Shown here: positions 1 through 8,393 of the stretch, in pieces
Layout of the letters: each line of letters opens with the position of its first letter
Position numbering within the stretch: the stretch's first letter is position 1
NCBI GenBank assembly: GCA_013696695.1
Contig: JACCYD010001497.1
Coordinates: 1 to 8,721 of the forward strand
Length of the DNA: 8,721 nucleotides
From: Deltaproteobacteria bacterium
Lineage (GTDB): Bacteria > Myxococcota_A > Polyangia > Haliangiales > Haliangiaceae
Reading direction: 5' to 3'
Program-made: the position numbers and the translations under genes
Notes under the pieces: generated by a model
Databases searched by the model: none
Told to the model about the DNA's origin: nothing
Seen by the model: the letters and a program-made list of their open reading frames with translations, nothing else

Positions 1-634
1 GCGTGGCGGTGCCACCGAGCTCCTCGATCAACGCACACAGCGCGTAGGTGGACGATGCGACGAGCTGTCCCGCGGCGGGAACGGTACCGACCGCGACCAG
101 CTCGTCACCGGTCGCGATCACCGCGACGCGTGGCGCGCGCGACACCGCTACTTCGCCGATGCCGAGCGCGGCGAGCACCCCGAGCTCCCACGCCGACAGC
201 CGCGTGCCCGCCGTCAACACGCGATCGCCGGCGGCGACATCCTCGGCGGTGCGCCGGATGTTGTCGCCGGTCGCCGAGGCAGGTAGCGCGATCTGATCGC
301 CCTCGATCTGGACGTCCTCCTGGATCACGACGGTGTCGAGCCCAGGGGGCACGGGCGCGCCGGTGTAGATCCGCACGCAAGAGCGCTCGGTGACCGCACC
401 GGCGAGTGGCGCACCGGCGGCGGCAACGCCGACCAGCGGCAGCACGGCGGGGAGCTCGCTCGACCGCGCGGCATAGCCGTCCATCGCCGAGTTGTCGAAG
501 TGCGGCAGTGACCGGCTCGCGATGACATCGGCGGTAAGCACCCGACCGCGCGCGGTGGCGAGTGGCACGGTCTCGCTAGCAAGTCGAGGCAGCTTCGCGA
601 TCACGGCACGCAGTGCCTCGGCGACGGAGATCAC
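1..634 (-). CDS. moeA: Molybdopterin molybdenumtransferase MoeA, 5' part (runs off the left edge)
   Basis: MoeA inserts molybdate into adenylylated molybdopterin in the last cytoplasmic step of molybdenum cofactor synthesis. About 211 residues are visible, from a GTG start at 634 (begins VISVAEALRAVI, the usual MoeA opening) to the window edge. Family motifs appear in order: FDNSAMDGYA (residues 46-55), RIYTGAPVPPGLDTVVIQED (88-107), GDNIRRTAEDV (123-133; the family usually has GED where this has AED), then RVAVIATGDELV (169-180), which opens the molybdopterin-binding domain. The C-terminal half is outside the window. The upstream frame stays open for many codons, but homology to MoeA starts at the GTG. 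No clear ribosome binding site is present. It is divergent from the peptidase gene at 722. The call is firm; only the exact start is open. Confidence 0.93.
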   Translation of the reverse strand, partial: MISVAEALRAVIAKLPRLASETVPLATARGRVLTADVIASRSLPHFDNSAMDGYAARSSELPAVLPLVGVAAAGAPLAGAVTERSCVRIYTGAPVPPGLDTVVIQEDVQIEGDQIALPASATGDNIRRTAEDVAAGDRVLTAGTRLSAWELGVLAALGIGEVAVSRAPRVAVIATGDELVAVGTVPAAGQLVASSTYALCALIEELGGTAT

Positions 635-639
635 GGCGC

Positions 640-649
640 GACTATAGTC
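640..649. promoter_or_regulatory. Perfect 10-bp palindrome GACTATAGTC, possible -10 element of moeA
   Basis: The palindrome lies 5 bp upstream of the moeA GTG. Read on the minus strand it contains TATAGT (646 down to 641), one base from the -10 consensus. Transcription starting about 7 bp beyond it would begin at or next to the GTG, giving a leaderless mRNA, which would fit the missing ribosome binding site. No good -35 is seen, so this is a tentative promoter call. A palindrome this short in an AT-rich spot could also be chance. Confidence 0.3.
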
Positions 650-721
650 AGAGCCACGAGGTGGGGATATAGCTCGACCAGGCCGTGATCGAGCGCGGTC
701 GGTGAGCTAGGCTCGCCGACC

Positions 722-3625
<2,904 letters not shown>

Positions 3626-3641
3626 CGAGAGATCTCCGGCG

Positions 3642-3659
3642 GGTGTCACCAATGACACC
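3642..3659. terminator. Hairpin between convergent genes, possible bidirectional terminator
   Basis: Perfect 7-bp stem GGTGTCA / TGACACC with a CCAA loop, in the 45-bp gap between the stops of the peptidase gene (+) and the coiled-coil gene (-). Flanking CGG/CCGG bases can extend the stem with a mismatch. There is no T-run on either side, so intrinsic termination is uncertain. The position, between two convergent stop codons, is the main support. Confidence 0.45.
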
Positions 3660-3670
3660 GGCCCACATGG

Positions 3671-4534
3671 TCAGTCGTCGTCGGAGAGCTCGGCCATCTT
3701 GGCCTCGAGATCGGTCACGATCGCCTCGGCTTTCTCGAGTGCGGCCTCGGCATCGCCGACTGCCTTGCGCAGGCGATCGACGTCGCGCTGGCGGCGCTCG
3801 ACATCGCCCTTCGCGGTGCGCAGCGCGGCTTCATGGCGGTGGCGCTCCGCGAGCTTCTTGGCCTTGGCTTCCTCGGCGCGACGGCGCTCGGCGGCGGCCT
3901 CCGCACGTTCGGTCGCCGCAACGACTTCGTCAGCGCGTCGACGTTTGGCGTCCGCTGCTTCCTGCTTGCTCGGCTCATCGTCGTCGTCATCCGCTTCAGC
4001 GTCGACGGCGTCGACGGCTTCGGCGGTTGCGGCCCTGGCCTTCGCGGGTGGCGAAACCGACGCGGCGAGGCCGGGGATACCGGCTGCCTCGAAGCCCGGA
4101 GGATCGCGATCCTCGGTCAACGCGCCGGGCTGATCGGGATCGAAGTTCCCGATCGCAGCGATCGCGGACAGCGTCGTCGAGATGCGGCGGAGCGTCGACT
4201 CGGTGGCGCTGTGATCTGCCTCGGTGAGGATCGTCGCGGCGCGCGTGCGCAGCGCCGCGAGTGCTTCGCGGTGCGCCGCGGTGCCGCTGAGGTCGCCCTC
4301 GCGCAATCGCGACGCGGTCTCGAAGAGCTTGTCGAAGGCGTCGCGCGCCTGACGCCACAGCTGGTTCACCGCCCACGCCGAGATCGGGGGACGGTTCAGC
4401 TTGCCTATGCGGGTCGCGCCGGCCTTATCACCGGCCGTCTTGAGCTCGCCGGCGAGGCGCTTGCGCTCGCTGACAAACGACGCGTGAGGAGCTCGGAACA
4501 GCTCTTCCACGGCATCGTCATAACTCGCGGCCAT
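3671..4534 (-). CDS. Uncharacterised coiled-coil protein with conserved N-terminal AWAVNQLWR motif
   Basis: 287 residues, ATG at 4534, stop at 3671-3673. The function is unknown. The N-terminal half contains GKLNRPPISAWAVNQLWR (residues 44-61) and a helical segment LRRISTTLSAIAAIG (115-129). I recall this layout (a basic GD..A.RI.KL.RP..AWAVNQL.R region followed by ATL.A) from unnamed proteins in actinobacteria and myxobacteria, but no function goes with it. Residues about 140-190 are a low-complexity linker ending in an acidic run (ADDDDDE). Residues about 190-283 form a long charged Ala/Glu/Arg/Lys coiled coil with regular heptad-like spacing, ending SDDD. No signal peptide or membrane segment, so it is probably cytoplasmic. 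It lies 29 bp downstream of the small membrane-protein gene on the same strand and is probably co-transcribed with it. Confidence 0.85.
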   Translation of the reverse strand: MAASYDDAVEELFRAPHASFVSERKRLAGELKTAGDKAGATRIGKLNRPPISAWAVNQLWRQARDAFDKLFETASRLREGDLSGTAAHREALAALRTRAATILTEADHSATESTLRRISTTLSAIAAIGNFDPDQPGALTEDRDPPGFEAAGIPGLAASVSPPAKARAATAEAVDAVDAEADDDDDEPSKQEAADAKRRRADEVVAATERAEAAAERRRAEEAKAKKLAERHRHEAALRTAKGDVERRQRDVDRLRKAVGDAEAALEKAEAIVTDLEAKMAELSDDD

Positions 4535-4563
4535 CGCCGCATCGTATCAGCGGGCGTAGGCGC

Positions 4564-4941
4564 TCAGCGATTCCGCAGGTACCGGATGCCGATGAACAGG
4601 CCACCGGCCGCAACCAAACCGAGCACACCGAGCAACGCCGGCGTGCGATAGCGCTTCACCTTGTTCGTCACCTGGTCTTCGAGGGCCTCGACGCTGGCCT
4701 GCGACGGCGCAGCGCGGCTCGACCCCCAAGCGGGCGGATCGCTCGCGGGAAACGAGTCTTTACCTGCTTCATCGATCATCCAATCGGGACTTTTCGTCGA
4801 CATGGCGTCAGAAGATGCAGTGGCCGTGCCTCGCTCGAGACCTTCGGCCAGCGAATCCCACTCGATCAAGAGCGTGACGTAATCCGGTCCTTCGAGTGAA
4901 GGGTCTGGTTCGTCCTGTCGGTGATGGTGTCGTTGGCTCAT
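4564..4941 (-). CDS. Small protein with DEAGKDSFPASDPPAW motif and C-terminal membrane helix
   Basis: 125 residues from ATG 4941. Residues 57-73 read DEAGKDSFPASDPPAWG, a motif I know from short uncharacterised bacterial proteins (DEAxxESFPASDPPxW); their function is not known. After it come a short amphipathic stretch (VEALEDQVTNKVKRYR) and a hydrophobic helix (about 102-119, ALLGVLGLVAAGGLFIGI) ending in YLRNR. This suggests a tail-anchored protein with a cytoplasmic N-terminus. The N-terminal part is His/Asp/Glu-rich. An in-frame GTG at 4992 would add 17 residues and nearly reach the divergent gene at 5004. ATG 4803 would give a 79-residue form closer to the size of the short family members. 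None of the starts has a good ribosome binding site. It is first in a probable two-gene operon with the coiled-coil protein. Confidence 0.75.
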   Translation of the reverse strand: MSQRHHHRQDEPDPSLEGPDYVTLLIEWDSLAEGLERGTATASSDAMSTKSPDWMIDEAGKDSFPASDPPAWGSSRAAPSQASVEALEDQVTNKVKRYRTPALLGVLGLVAAGGLFIGIRYLRNR

Positions 4942-5003
4942 GACTAGATCGGGAGCAAGCGGCGCGCCCGATCCGGCCGCTTTACTTTCCACGAGATCCG
5001 CGC

Positions 5004-5900
5004 ATGCTCGATAAATCTATGATCGACGATCGGCCCAAGGCGCCCGCCATCGCGATCGCAACTGCCACGGTCGCGGTTGGCCTGTCGATGATCGCGCTCG
5101 TGATCGTGGCAATGCGCTCTCCGAAGGACTCCGAGGGTGGTGCGCTGGCGTTCGAGACCACGGTTGCCGCTGCTGACGTGATCAAGCTCAAGCGCGACAC
5201 GCTCGAGGTCGCGAAGGAGGATGGCGCGGCGATCGGCGTGCGCATCGTCGACGGCAAGCTGCGCGAGGCTCTCGGTCTCCATGCCACCGATGTCATCACG
5301 GCGCTCTCGGGGCGTTCGGTCAAGCGCGAGTCCGACGTGACGGAGGCGGTGCTCGGAGCGAGCACGGCCGATGCGTCGGTGCTTCATGTCGACGTGCTCC
5401 GCGAAGGTCAGCCGCTGCTGTTGCGCTGGAAGCTCGATGACAACCTTCGCACGATGCGGAAGAACGACTCGACGTCGCGGCCACCGAGTGCCGGGTCGAG
5501 CATCGATCCTCTGGTGAATCCATACGGCGGTTCGTTGACCGCGCGCGATCCGTTGCTCGACACGATCAAGAAGATCGACGACTTCAATTACGAGTTGCCG
5601 AAGTCGACGATCGAACGCGCGCTCGCGAACCCGATGGACTTCGCGAAGGGCGCGCGGGTGGTGCCGGGGATGTCGATGGGGCGGGTCGAAGGGATGAAGC
5701 TCTACGCGATCCGGCCGAACTCGATCTACGCGGCGCTCGGCTTCGACAACGGCGATCTCCTGCGCACGGTCAACGGCTTCGAGCTCACCGGCATGGACAA
5801 GGCGCTCGAGATCTACACCAAGCTCAGGGACGCGACATCGCTCGAGATCGAGATCACCCGGCGCGGCCGCGAAGAGACCATCCGGATCCAGATCAAGTAG
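5004..5900 (+). CDS. Membrane-anchored double-PDZ protein, GspC-like
   Basis: 298 residues, ATG at 5004 (ATG 5019 is also possible). Residues about 14-37 form one membrane helix (AIAIATATVAVGLSMIALVIVA), so the rest probably lies in the periplasm. Residues about 72-145 look like a first, divergent PDZ domain (IVDGKLREALGLHATDVITA). A Ser/Pro/Asp-rich linker follows (about 150-185). Residues about 215-298 match the C-terminal PDZ domain of the type II secretion protein GspC closely: ARVVPGMSMGRVEGMKLYAI, RPNSIYAALGFDNGDLL, NGFELTGMDKALEIYTKLRD. GspC normally has a homology region before its PDZ that contacts the secretin; here a PDZ-like domain takes that place. No other gsp gene is in the window, so it may be an orphan GspC paralogue or a separate PDZ scaffold. 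It is divergent from the small gene ending at 4941. Confidence 0.82.
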   Translation: MLDKSMIDDRPKAPAIAIATATVAVGLSMIALVIVAMRSPKDSEGGALAFETTVAAADVIKLKRDTLEVAKEDGAAIGVRIVDGKLREALGLHATDVITALSGRSVKRESDVTEAVLGASTADASVLHVDVLREGQPLLLRWKLDDNLRTMRKNDSTSRPPSAGSSIDPLVNPYGGSLTARDPLLDTIKKIDDFNYELPKSTIERALANPMDFAKGARVVPGMSMGRVEGMKLYAIRPNSIYAALGFDNGDLLRTVNGFELTGMDKALEIYTKLRDATSLEIEITRRGREETIRIQIK

Positions 5901-5933
5901 GGATCTGCTCGGCGCATCCTCAAAGGGCCCTCG

Positions 5934-5968
5934 AGAGCCCTCCAGGGACTCCTTCGTCAGAGGGCTCT
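5934..5968 (+). terminator. Stem-loop after the GspC-like gene, possible terminator
   Basis: Perfect 9-bp arms AGAGCCCTC (5934-5942) and GAGGGCTCT (5960-5968) with a 17-nt loop, about 33 bp after the stop of the GspC-like gene and 20 bp before the imuA start. No T-run follows. It could end the upstream transcript or form a structure in the imuA leader. Confidence 0.45.
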
Positions 5969-5982
5969 GGTAGTGATCTACC
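5969..5982. promoter_or_regulatory. Short dyad GGTAG-N4-CTACC just upstream of imuA
   Basis: Perfect 5-bp arms with a TGAT spacer, ending 6 bp before the imuA GTG and starting directly after the 9-bp stem-loop. The position would suit an operator for imuA, but the arms are short. It does not share sequence with the dyad at the imuB start. Confidence 0.25.
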
Positions 5983-5988
5983 GTTGCC

Positions 5989-6660
5989 GTGAGTGACGAT
6001 CTGAAAGAGTTTCTGTCGCGCGCACGCGGCTCGCTCGCGATCAAGCCCGCGGGTGATGGCGCCCTGATCGCTCATCCAGGGTGGGGGCTTCCGGCATTGC
6101 GCGGTCGCCTCGTCGAGCTGTCGGCGCGCGGTGCGTCCGCCACGTTGACGGCGGCGATCGAGCTGGTGATCGAAGCGCAGCGCGAAGCCGAGCCGGTCGC
6201 GTGGATCATGGGCCCGGAAGGTTCGTTTTATCCGCCCGATGTCGCGGACAGCGGCGTCGATCTCGCAGCGCTCGTGGTCGTGCGGGTTCCGGATCTCGTC
6301 ATGTCTGCGCGCGGGCTCGGCGCGGTCGAGCGGTTGTTACGATCGGGTGCATTCGGCTTGATCGTGCTCGATCTCGGTGCGGCAAATCGCGCAACCGCCG
6401 AGCTGCCGATCGCGCATCAAGGTCGGCTGGTCGCGCTCGCGCAAGCGCACGATGCGGCAGTGGTGTGCATCACCGAGAAGTCGGCGGAGGCGTCGTCGCT
6501 CGGATCGCTGGTCTCGCTGCGAGCTGAAGCGCTGCGCGTGCGGACATCGCCGGGATCCCAGGCCGGTGGTTTCGAGCTGACGATGCGAGTGCTCAAGGAC
6601 AAGCGGCGCGGTCCGGGCTTCACGAAGTCGCGGCGAATGCGTGGTCCGTCAGGTCTCTAA
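5989..6660 (+). CDS. imuA: ImuA, RecA-like accessory protein of the mutagenesis cassette
   Basis: 223 residues, GTG at 5989. In-frame TAG and TGA codons lie just upstream, so this is the earliest possible start. ImuA is a RecA-fold protein that works with ImuB and the DnaE2 polymerase in damage-induced translesion synthesis. Support: HPGWGLPALRGRLVELSARGAS (an ImuA-style entry to the fold), VAWIMGPEGSFYPPDVADSGVDLAALVVVRV (the WI.PP....YPP.L...GVDL..L..VR pattern of the family), then LGAVERLLRSGAFGLIVLDL (110-129), and a basic tail (LKDKRRGPG). The position of the Walker A loop (about residues 43-52, ELSARGASAT) lacks the GK[ST] signature, so ATP hydrolysis is doubtful. imuB follows 67 bp downstream on the same strand, the expected partner. 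The sequences flanking 30-48 and 70-100 are divergent from the best-known proteobacterial ImuA, so the name rests on both similarity and context. Confidence 0.85.
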   Translation: MSDDLKEFLSRARGSLAIKPAGDGALIAHPGWGLPALRGRLVELSARGASATLTAAIELVIEAQREAEPVAWIMGPEGSFYPPDVADSGVDLAALVVVRVPDLVMSARGLGAVERLLRSGAFGLIVLDLGAANRATAELPIAHQGRLVALAQAHDAAVVCITEKSAEASSLGSLVSLRAEALRVRTSPGSQAGGFELTMRVLKDKRRGPGFTKSRRMRGPSGL

Positions 6661-6703
6661 GCGGGATCTCTTCCGGATTGAACCTCTTGTATTGACTCCG
6701 CTT

Positions 6704-6728
6704 CCTGTACACTGAACAGTTGTACAGG
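6704..6728. promoter_or_regulatory. Dyad at the imuB start, candidate LexA/SOS operator
   Basis: Perfect 8-bp arms CCTGTACA (6704-6711) and TGTACAGG (6721-6728) separated by 9 bp. Inside are two further LexA-like spacings: CTG-N10-CAG (6712-6727), the E. coli-type core, and GAAC-N4-GTAC (6714-6725), one base from the Gram-positive type GAAC-N4-GTTC. The last base of the dyad is the first base of the imuB GTG. A TTGACT (6692-6697) upstream resembles a -35, but no -10 at good spacing is seen; TACACT (6708-6713) lies within the left arm. imuA/imuB cassettes are known LexA targets, so a LexA-type regulator is the leading guess. The regulator itself is not in the window. Confidence 0.6.
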
Positions 6729-7510
6729 TGACGATCGCATGCCTCGATCTGCCGGCGCTGCCGCTCCAGTTGGTGTGGCGTCGCGAGCCCGCGTGGCGAT
6801 CTCATCCCGTCGTCGTCATCGATGAAGATCGCCCGCAAGGCACCGTACTGTGGGCCTGCGAACGCGCGCGTGGTGCCGGTGTGCTCGCCGGTCAACGCTA
6901 TGCGCACGCACTCGGCTTGTGCGTCGGGCTCCGCGCACGCGTCGTCCCTGCGGAACAGATCGAGGCCGCCACCGTCGAGCTGCGCGCGATGCTGCATCGG
7001 CTGTCACCACGCGTCGAGCCCGGCGAGCCCGGCACGCTGTGGCTCGATGGCGATGGCCTCGAGCGGATCTTTCCCGATGCCGGTGAACGCCGCGGTGAAG
7101 CATGGGGCCATGCGATCGCGCATGCGATCGAGGCGATCGGCCTTCGCGGCGCGGTCGTTGTCGGCTTCTCGCGCTTCGCCACCTACGCGATCGCGCGCGC
7201 GATGCGCGATGGCATCTTGATCTTGCAGTCGGATGCGGATGAACGCGCTCGCGCGTCGCGTGTTCCCCTCGCTCGGCTCGACATCGATCCGAAGCTGCGC
7301 GATGCCCTCGCTCGCCTCGGCGTCACCTCGATCGGCGAGATGGTGCGCCTGCCGGCGGCGGCATCCTCGAACGCTTCGGCCGCGAGGCGCATCGCCTCTA
7401 TCAGCTCGCAGCCCACGAGCGCTGGGATCCACTCGTCCCGCTCGCGCCGCCCGAAGCGCCCGATGAACGCGCGCTCCTCGACGACGAAGACGACGATGTC
7501 GAGCGCTTGA
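6728..7510 (+). CDS. imuB: ImuB, N-terminal part, before a frameshift near 7357
   Basis: ImuB is a catalytically dead Y-family polymerase relative that bridges the beta clamp, ImuA and DnaE2. The start is fixed to GTG 6728 because a TGA lies in frame at 6713. Residues 1-210 are ImuB-like: IACLDLPALPLQLVWRRE, then GTVLWACERARGAGVLAGQR (38-57), RLSPRVEP (91-98), WLDGDGLERIF (105-115), a palm-like block GLRGAVVVGFSRFATYAIAR (138-157) and RLGVTSIGEMVRLPA (196-210). The Y-family carboxylate motifs (DFxxSVE, S.DE) are absent or altered, as in other ImuB proteins. After residue 210 the frame turns into Ser/Arg-rich shadow sequence and stops at 7508-7510. Homology continues one frame over from 7357, so this is the front of one roughly 500-residue protein, broken by loss of one base in GGCGGCGGC. 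Confidence 0.85.
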   Translation: MTIACLDLPALPLQLVWRREPAWRSHPVVVIDEDRPQGTVLWACERARGAGVLAGQRYAHALGLCVGLRARVVPAEQIEAATVELRAMLHRLSPRVEPGEPGTLWLDGDGLERIFPDAGERRGEAWGHAIAHAIEAIGLRGAVVVGFSRFATYAIARAMRDGILILQSDADERARASRVPLARLDIDPKLRDALARLGVTSIGEMVRLPAAASSNASAARRIASISSQPTSAGIHSSRSRRPKRPMNARSSTTKTTMSSA

Positions 7511-8235
7511 TGTTCGTCCTCAAGGCGCCGATCGATCGGTTACTCGATCGTCTCGCTTCGCGCGGCCGCGCCGTCACAGCACTTCACGTCGAGCTGTCGC
7601 TCAAACACGCGGTGCGGTCGATCGAGCTGCGCGCGGATTGCATCAAGCCCGCTGCACCAACCCTCGATGGCCGCGCGTTGCTCCGCCTCGTTCATCTCCG
7701 CCTCACCGGCATGCCTCCGGTCGCACCCGTCAACGCGGTTCGGGTGTGGGCCGACGACGTCGCTGCGACGCGCGAGCAACTCGCGCTGTTCACCTCGAAG
7801 CCGCGCCGCGATCTGCGCGCCGCCGATGAAGCGATCGCGCGCCTGCGCGCCGAGCTCGGTGACGATGCCGTCGTCCGCGCCGTGCTCCGCGAAGGCCATC
7901 TTCCAGAGGCCAGCTTCGGCTGGGAGCGCCTGGTCCACGTCGCGCGTGCGCAGCCCGAGGAGCGCCTCGTGCGCCCGCTCGTACGCCGGTTGCTCACGCG
8001 GCCGCGCGCGTTGCCTCCGCAAGCGCGTCAGGTGCGGGATGACGGCTGGCTGATCTCCGGCCTCGAGCAAGGCGCGGTCGTGCGCATCGTCGGTCCGTAC
8101 GTGATCTCGGGTGGCTGGTGGGCTCGCGAGCTGCACCGCGAGTATCACTTCGCGGAGCTGCGTCGAGGCGATTGCCTGTGGGTCTACTACGACCGCGAGC
8201 GCCGTCGTTGGTTCTGGCAGGGCGCGGTCGAGTGA
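7357..8235 (+). CDS. imuB: ImuB, C-terminal part, with clamp-binding motif; out of frame with the N-terminal part
   Basis: Read in the frame of 7357, the protein resumes as GGILERFGREAHRLYQLAAH and continues to the stop at 8233-8235, about 292 codons. If the halves are two proteins, the first start for this one is TTG 7507 or ATG 7510, giving about 240 residues. Recognisable parts: REAHRLYQLA and WDPLVPLAPPEAPDERALLD, which is typical of ImuB after the palm; a basic little-finger-like region; QLALF (7777-7791), which fits the beta-clamp-binding motif QLxLF; and an aromatic C-terminus (GGWWARELHREYHFAELRRG, then LWVYYDRERRRWFWQGAVE), the signature end of the family. Both sides of the break have normal coding character, so a sequencing or assembly error is likeliest; a recent inactivating mutation cannot be excluded. 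No dnaE2 follows. Confidence 0.85.
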   Translation, partial: GGILERFGREAHRLYQLAAHERWDPLVPLAPPEAPDERALLDDEDDDVERLMFVLKAPIDRLLDRLASRGRAVTALHVELSLKHAVRSIELRADCIKPAAPTLDGRALLRLVHLRLTGMPPVAPVNAVRVWADDVAATREQLALFTSKPRRDLRAADEAIARLRAELGDDAVVRAVLREGHLPEASFGWERLVHVARAQPEERLVRPLVRRLLTRPRALPPQARQVRDDGWLISGLEQGAVVRIVGPYVISGGWWARELHREYHFAELRRGDCLWVYYDRERRRWFWQGAVE

Positions 8236-8266
8236 CTCTGGCGACTGACACGAGCCTGTCATCACG

Positions 8267-8293
8267 GCGCGTCAGTGATTTGTACTGACGCGC
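8267..8293. repeat. Palindrome 1 after imuB, 10-bp arms
   Basis: Arms GCGCGTCAGT (8267-8276) and ACTGACGCGC (8284-8293) are perfectly complementary around GATTTGT. It starts 32 bp after the imuB stop and lies between convergent genes, so as RNA it could act as a terminator hairpin, although no T-run follows. Its right half recurs in palindrome 2 (ATTTGTACTGACGCGC in both), which suggests a repeated element or paired binding site more than a simple terminator. Confidence 0.6.
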
Positions 8294-8304
8294 GGGCCTT
8301 ACAT

Positions 8305-8330
8305 CCTCCCGTCGACGCGGGCCTCCCGTC
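8305..8330 (+). repeat. Short direct repeats between the two palindromes
   Basis: CCTCCCGTC occurs at 8305-8313 and 8322-8330. CGCGGGCCT occurs at 8291-8299 and 8316-8324. These overlapping nonamers suggest that a segment of about 17-25 bp around the palindromes was locally duplicated. Confidence 0.5.
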
Positions 8331-8335
8331 TCGGC

Positions 8336-8357
8336 CGTCAGTACATTTGTACTGACG
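8336..8357. repeat. Palindrome 2 after imuB, GTAC-N4-GTAC core
   Basis: Arms CGTCAGTACA (8336-8345) and TGTACTGACG (8348-8357) are perfect around TT. The centre reads GTAC-ATTT-GTAC, with the same spacing as the GAAC-N4-GTAC core at the imuB start, so one regulator could bind both. It differs from palindrome 1 mainly at the centre-left (ACA in place of GA). With a 2-nt spacer it is a poor RNA hairpin but a good protein-binding dyad. It lies 36 bp from the stop codon of the minus-strand gene, a place where promoters are unusual. Confidence 0.5.
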
Positions 8358-8393
8358 CGCCAGGAGAAGGGTCACGAGGTGTGGAGTTCGTCG

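Noticed and set aside
3833..4651. 272-codon plus-strand frame opposite the coiled-coil gene
   Set aside because: It covers two minus-strand genes with better protein character (conserved motif, coiled coil) and has no recognisable domain.
4944..6044. 366-codon minus-strand frame opposite the GspC-like gene
   Set aside because: The plus strand carries the conserved GspC PDZ motif; the minus product is Arg/His/Asp-rich shadow and crosses the imuA start.
7352..7363. Programmed -1 frameshift in imuB
   Set aside because: There is no X-XXY-YYZ slippery heptamer and I see no obvious downstream pseudoknot. A lost G in a GGC repeat is simpler.
7540..8265. 241-codon minus-strand frame opposite the end of imuB
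   Set aside because: The plus strand encodes the diagnostic ImuB C-terminus and clamp-binding motif.
8267..8357. CRISPR-like repeat pair
   Set aside because: Only two units, imperfectly matching, each a palindrome; the sequence between them itself holds direct repeats. No cas genes.
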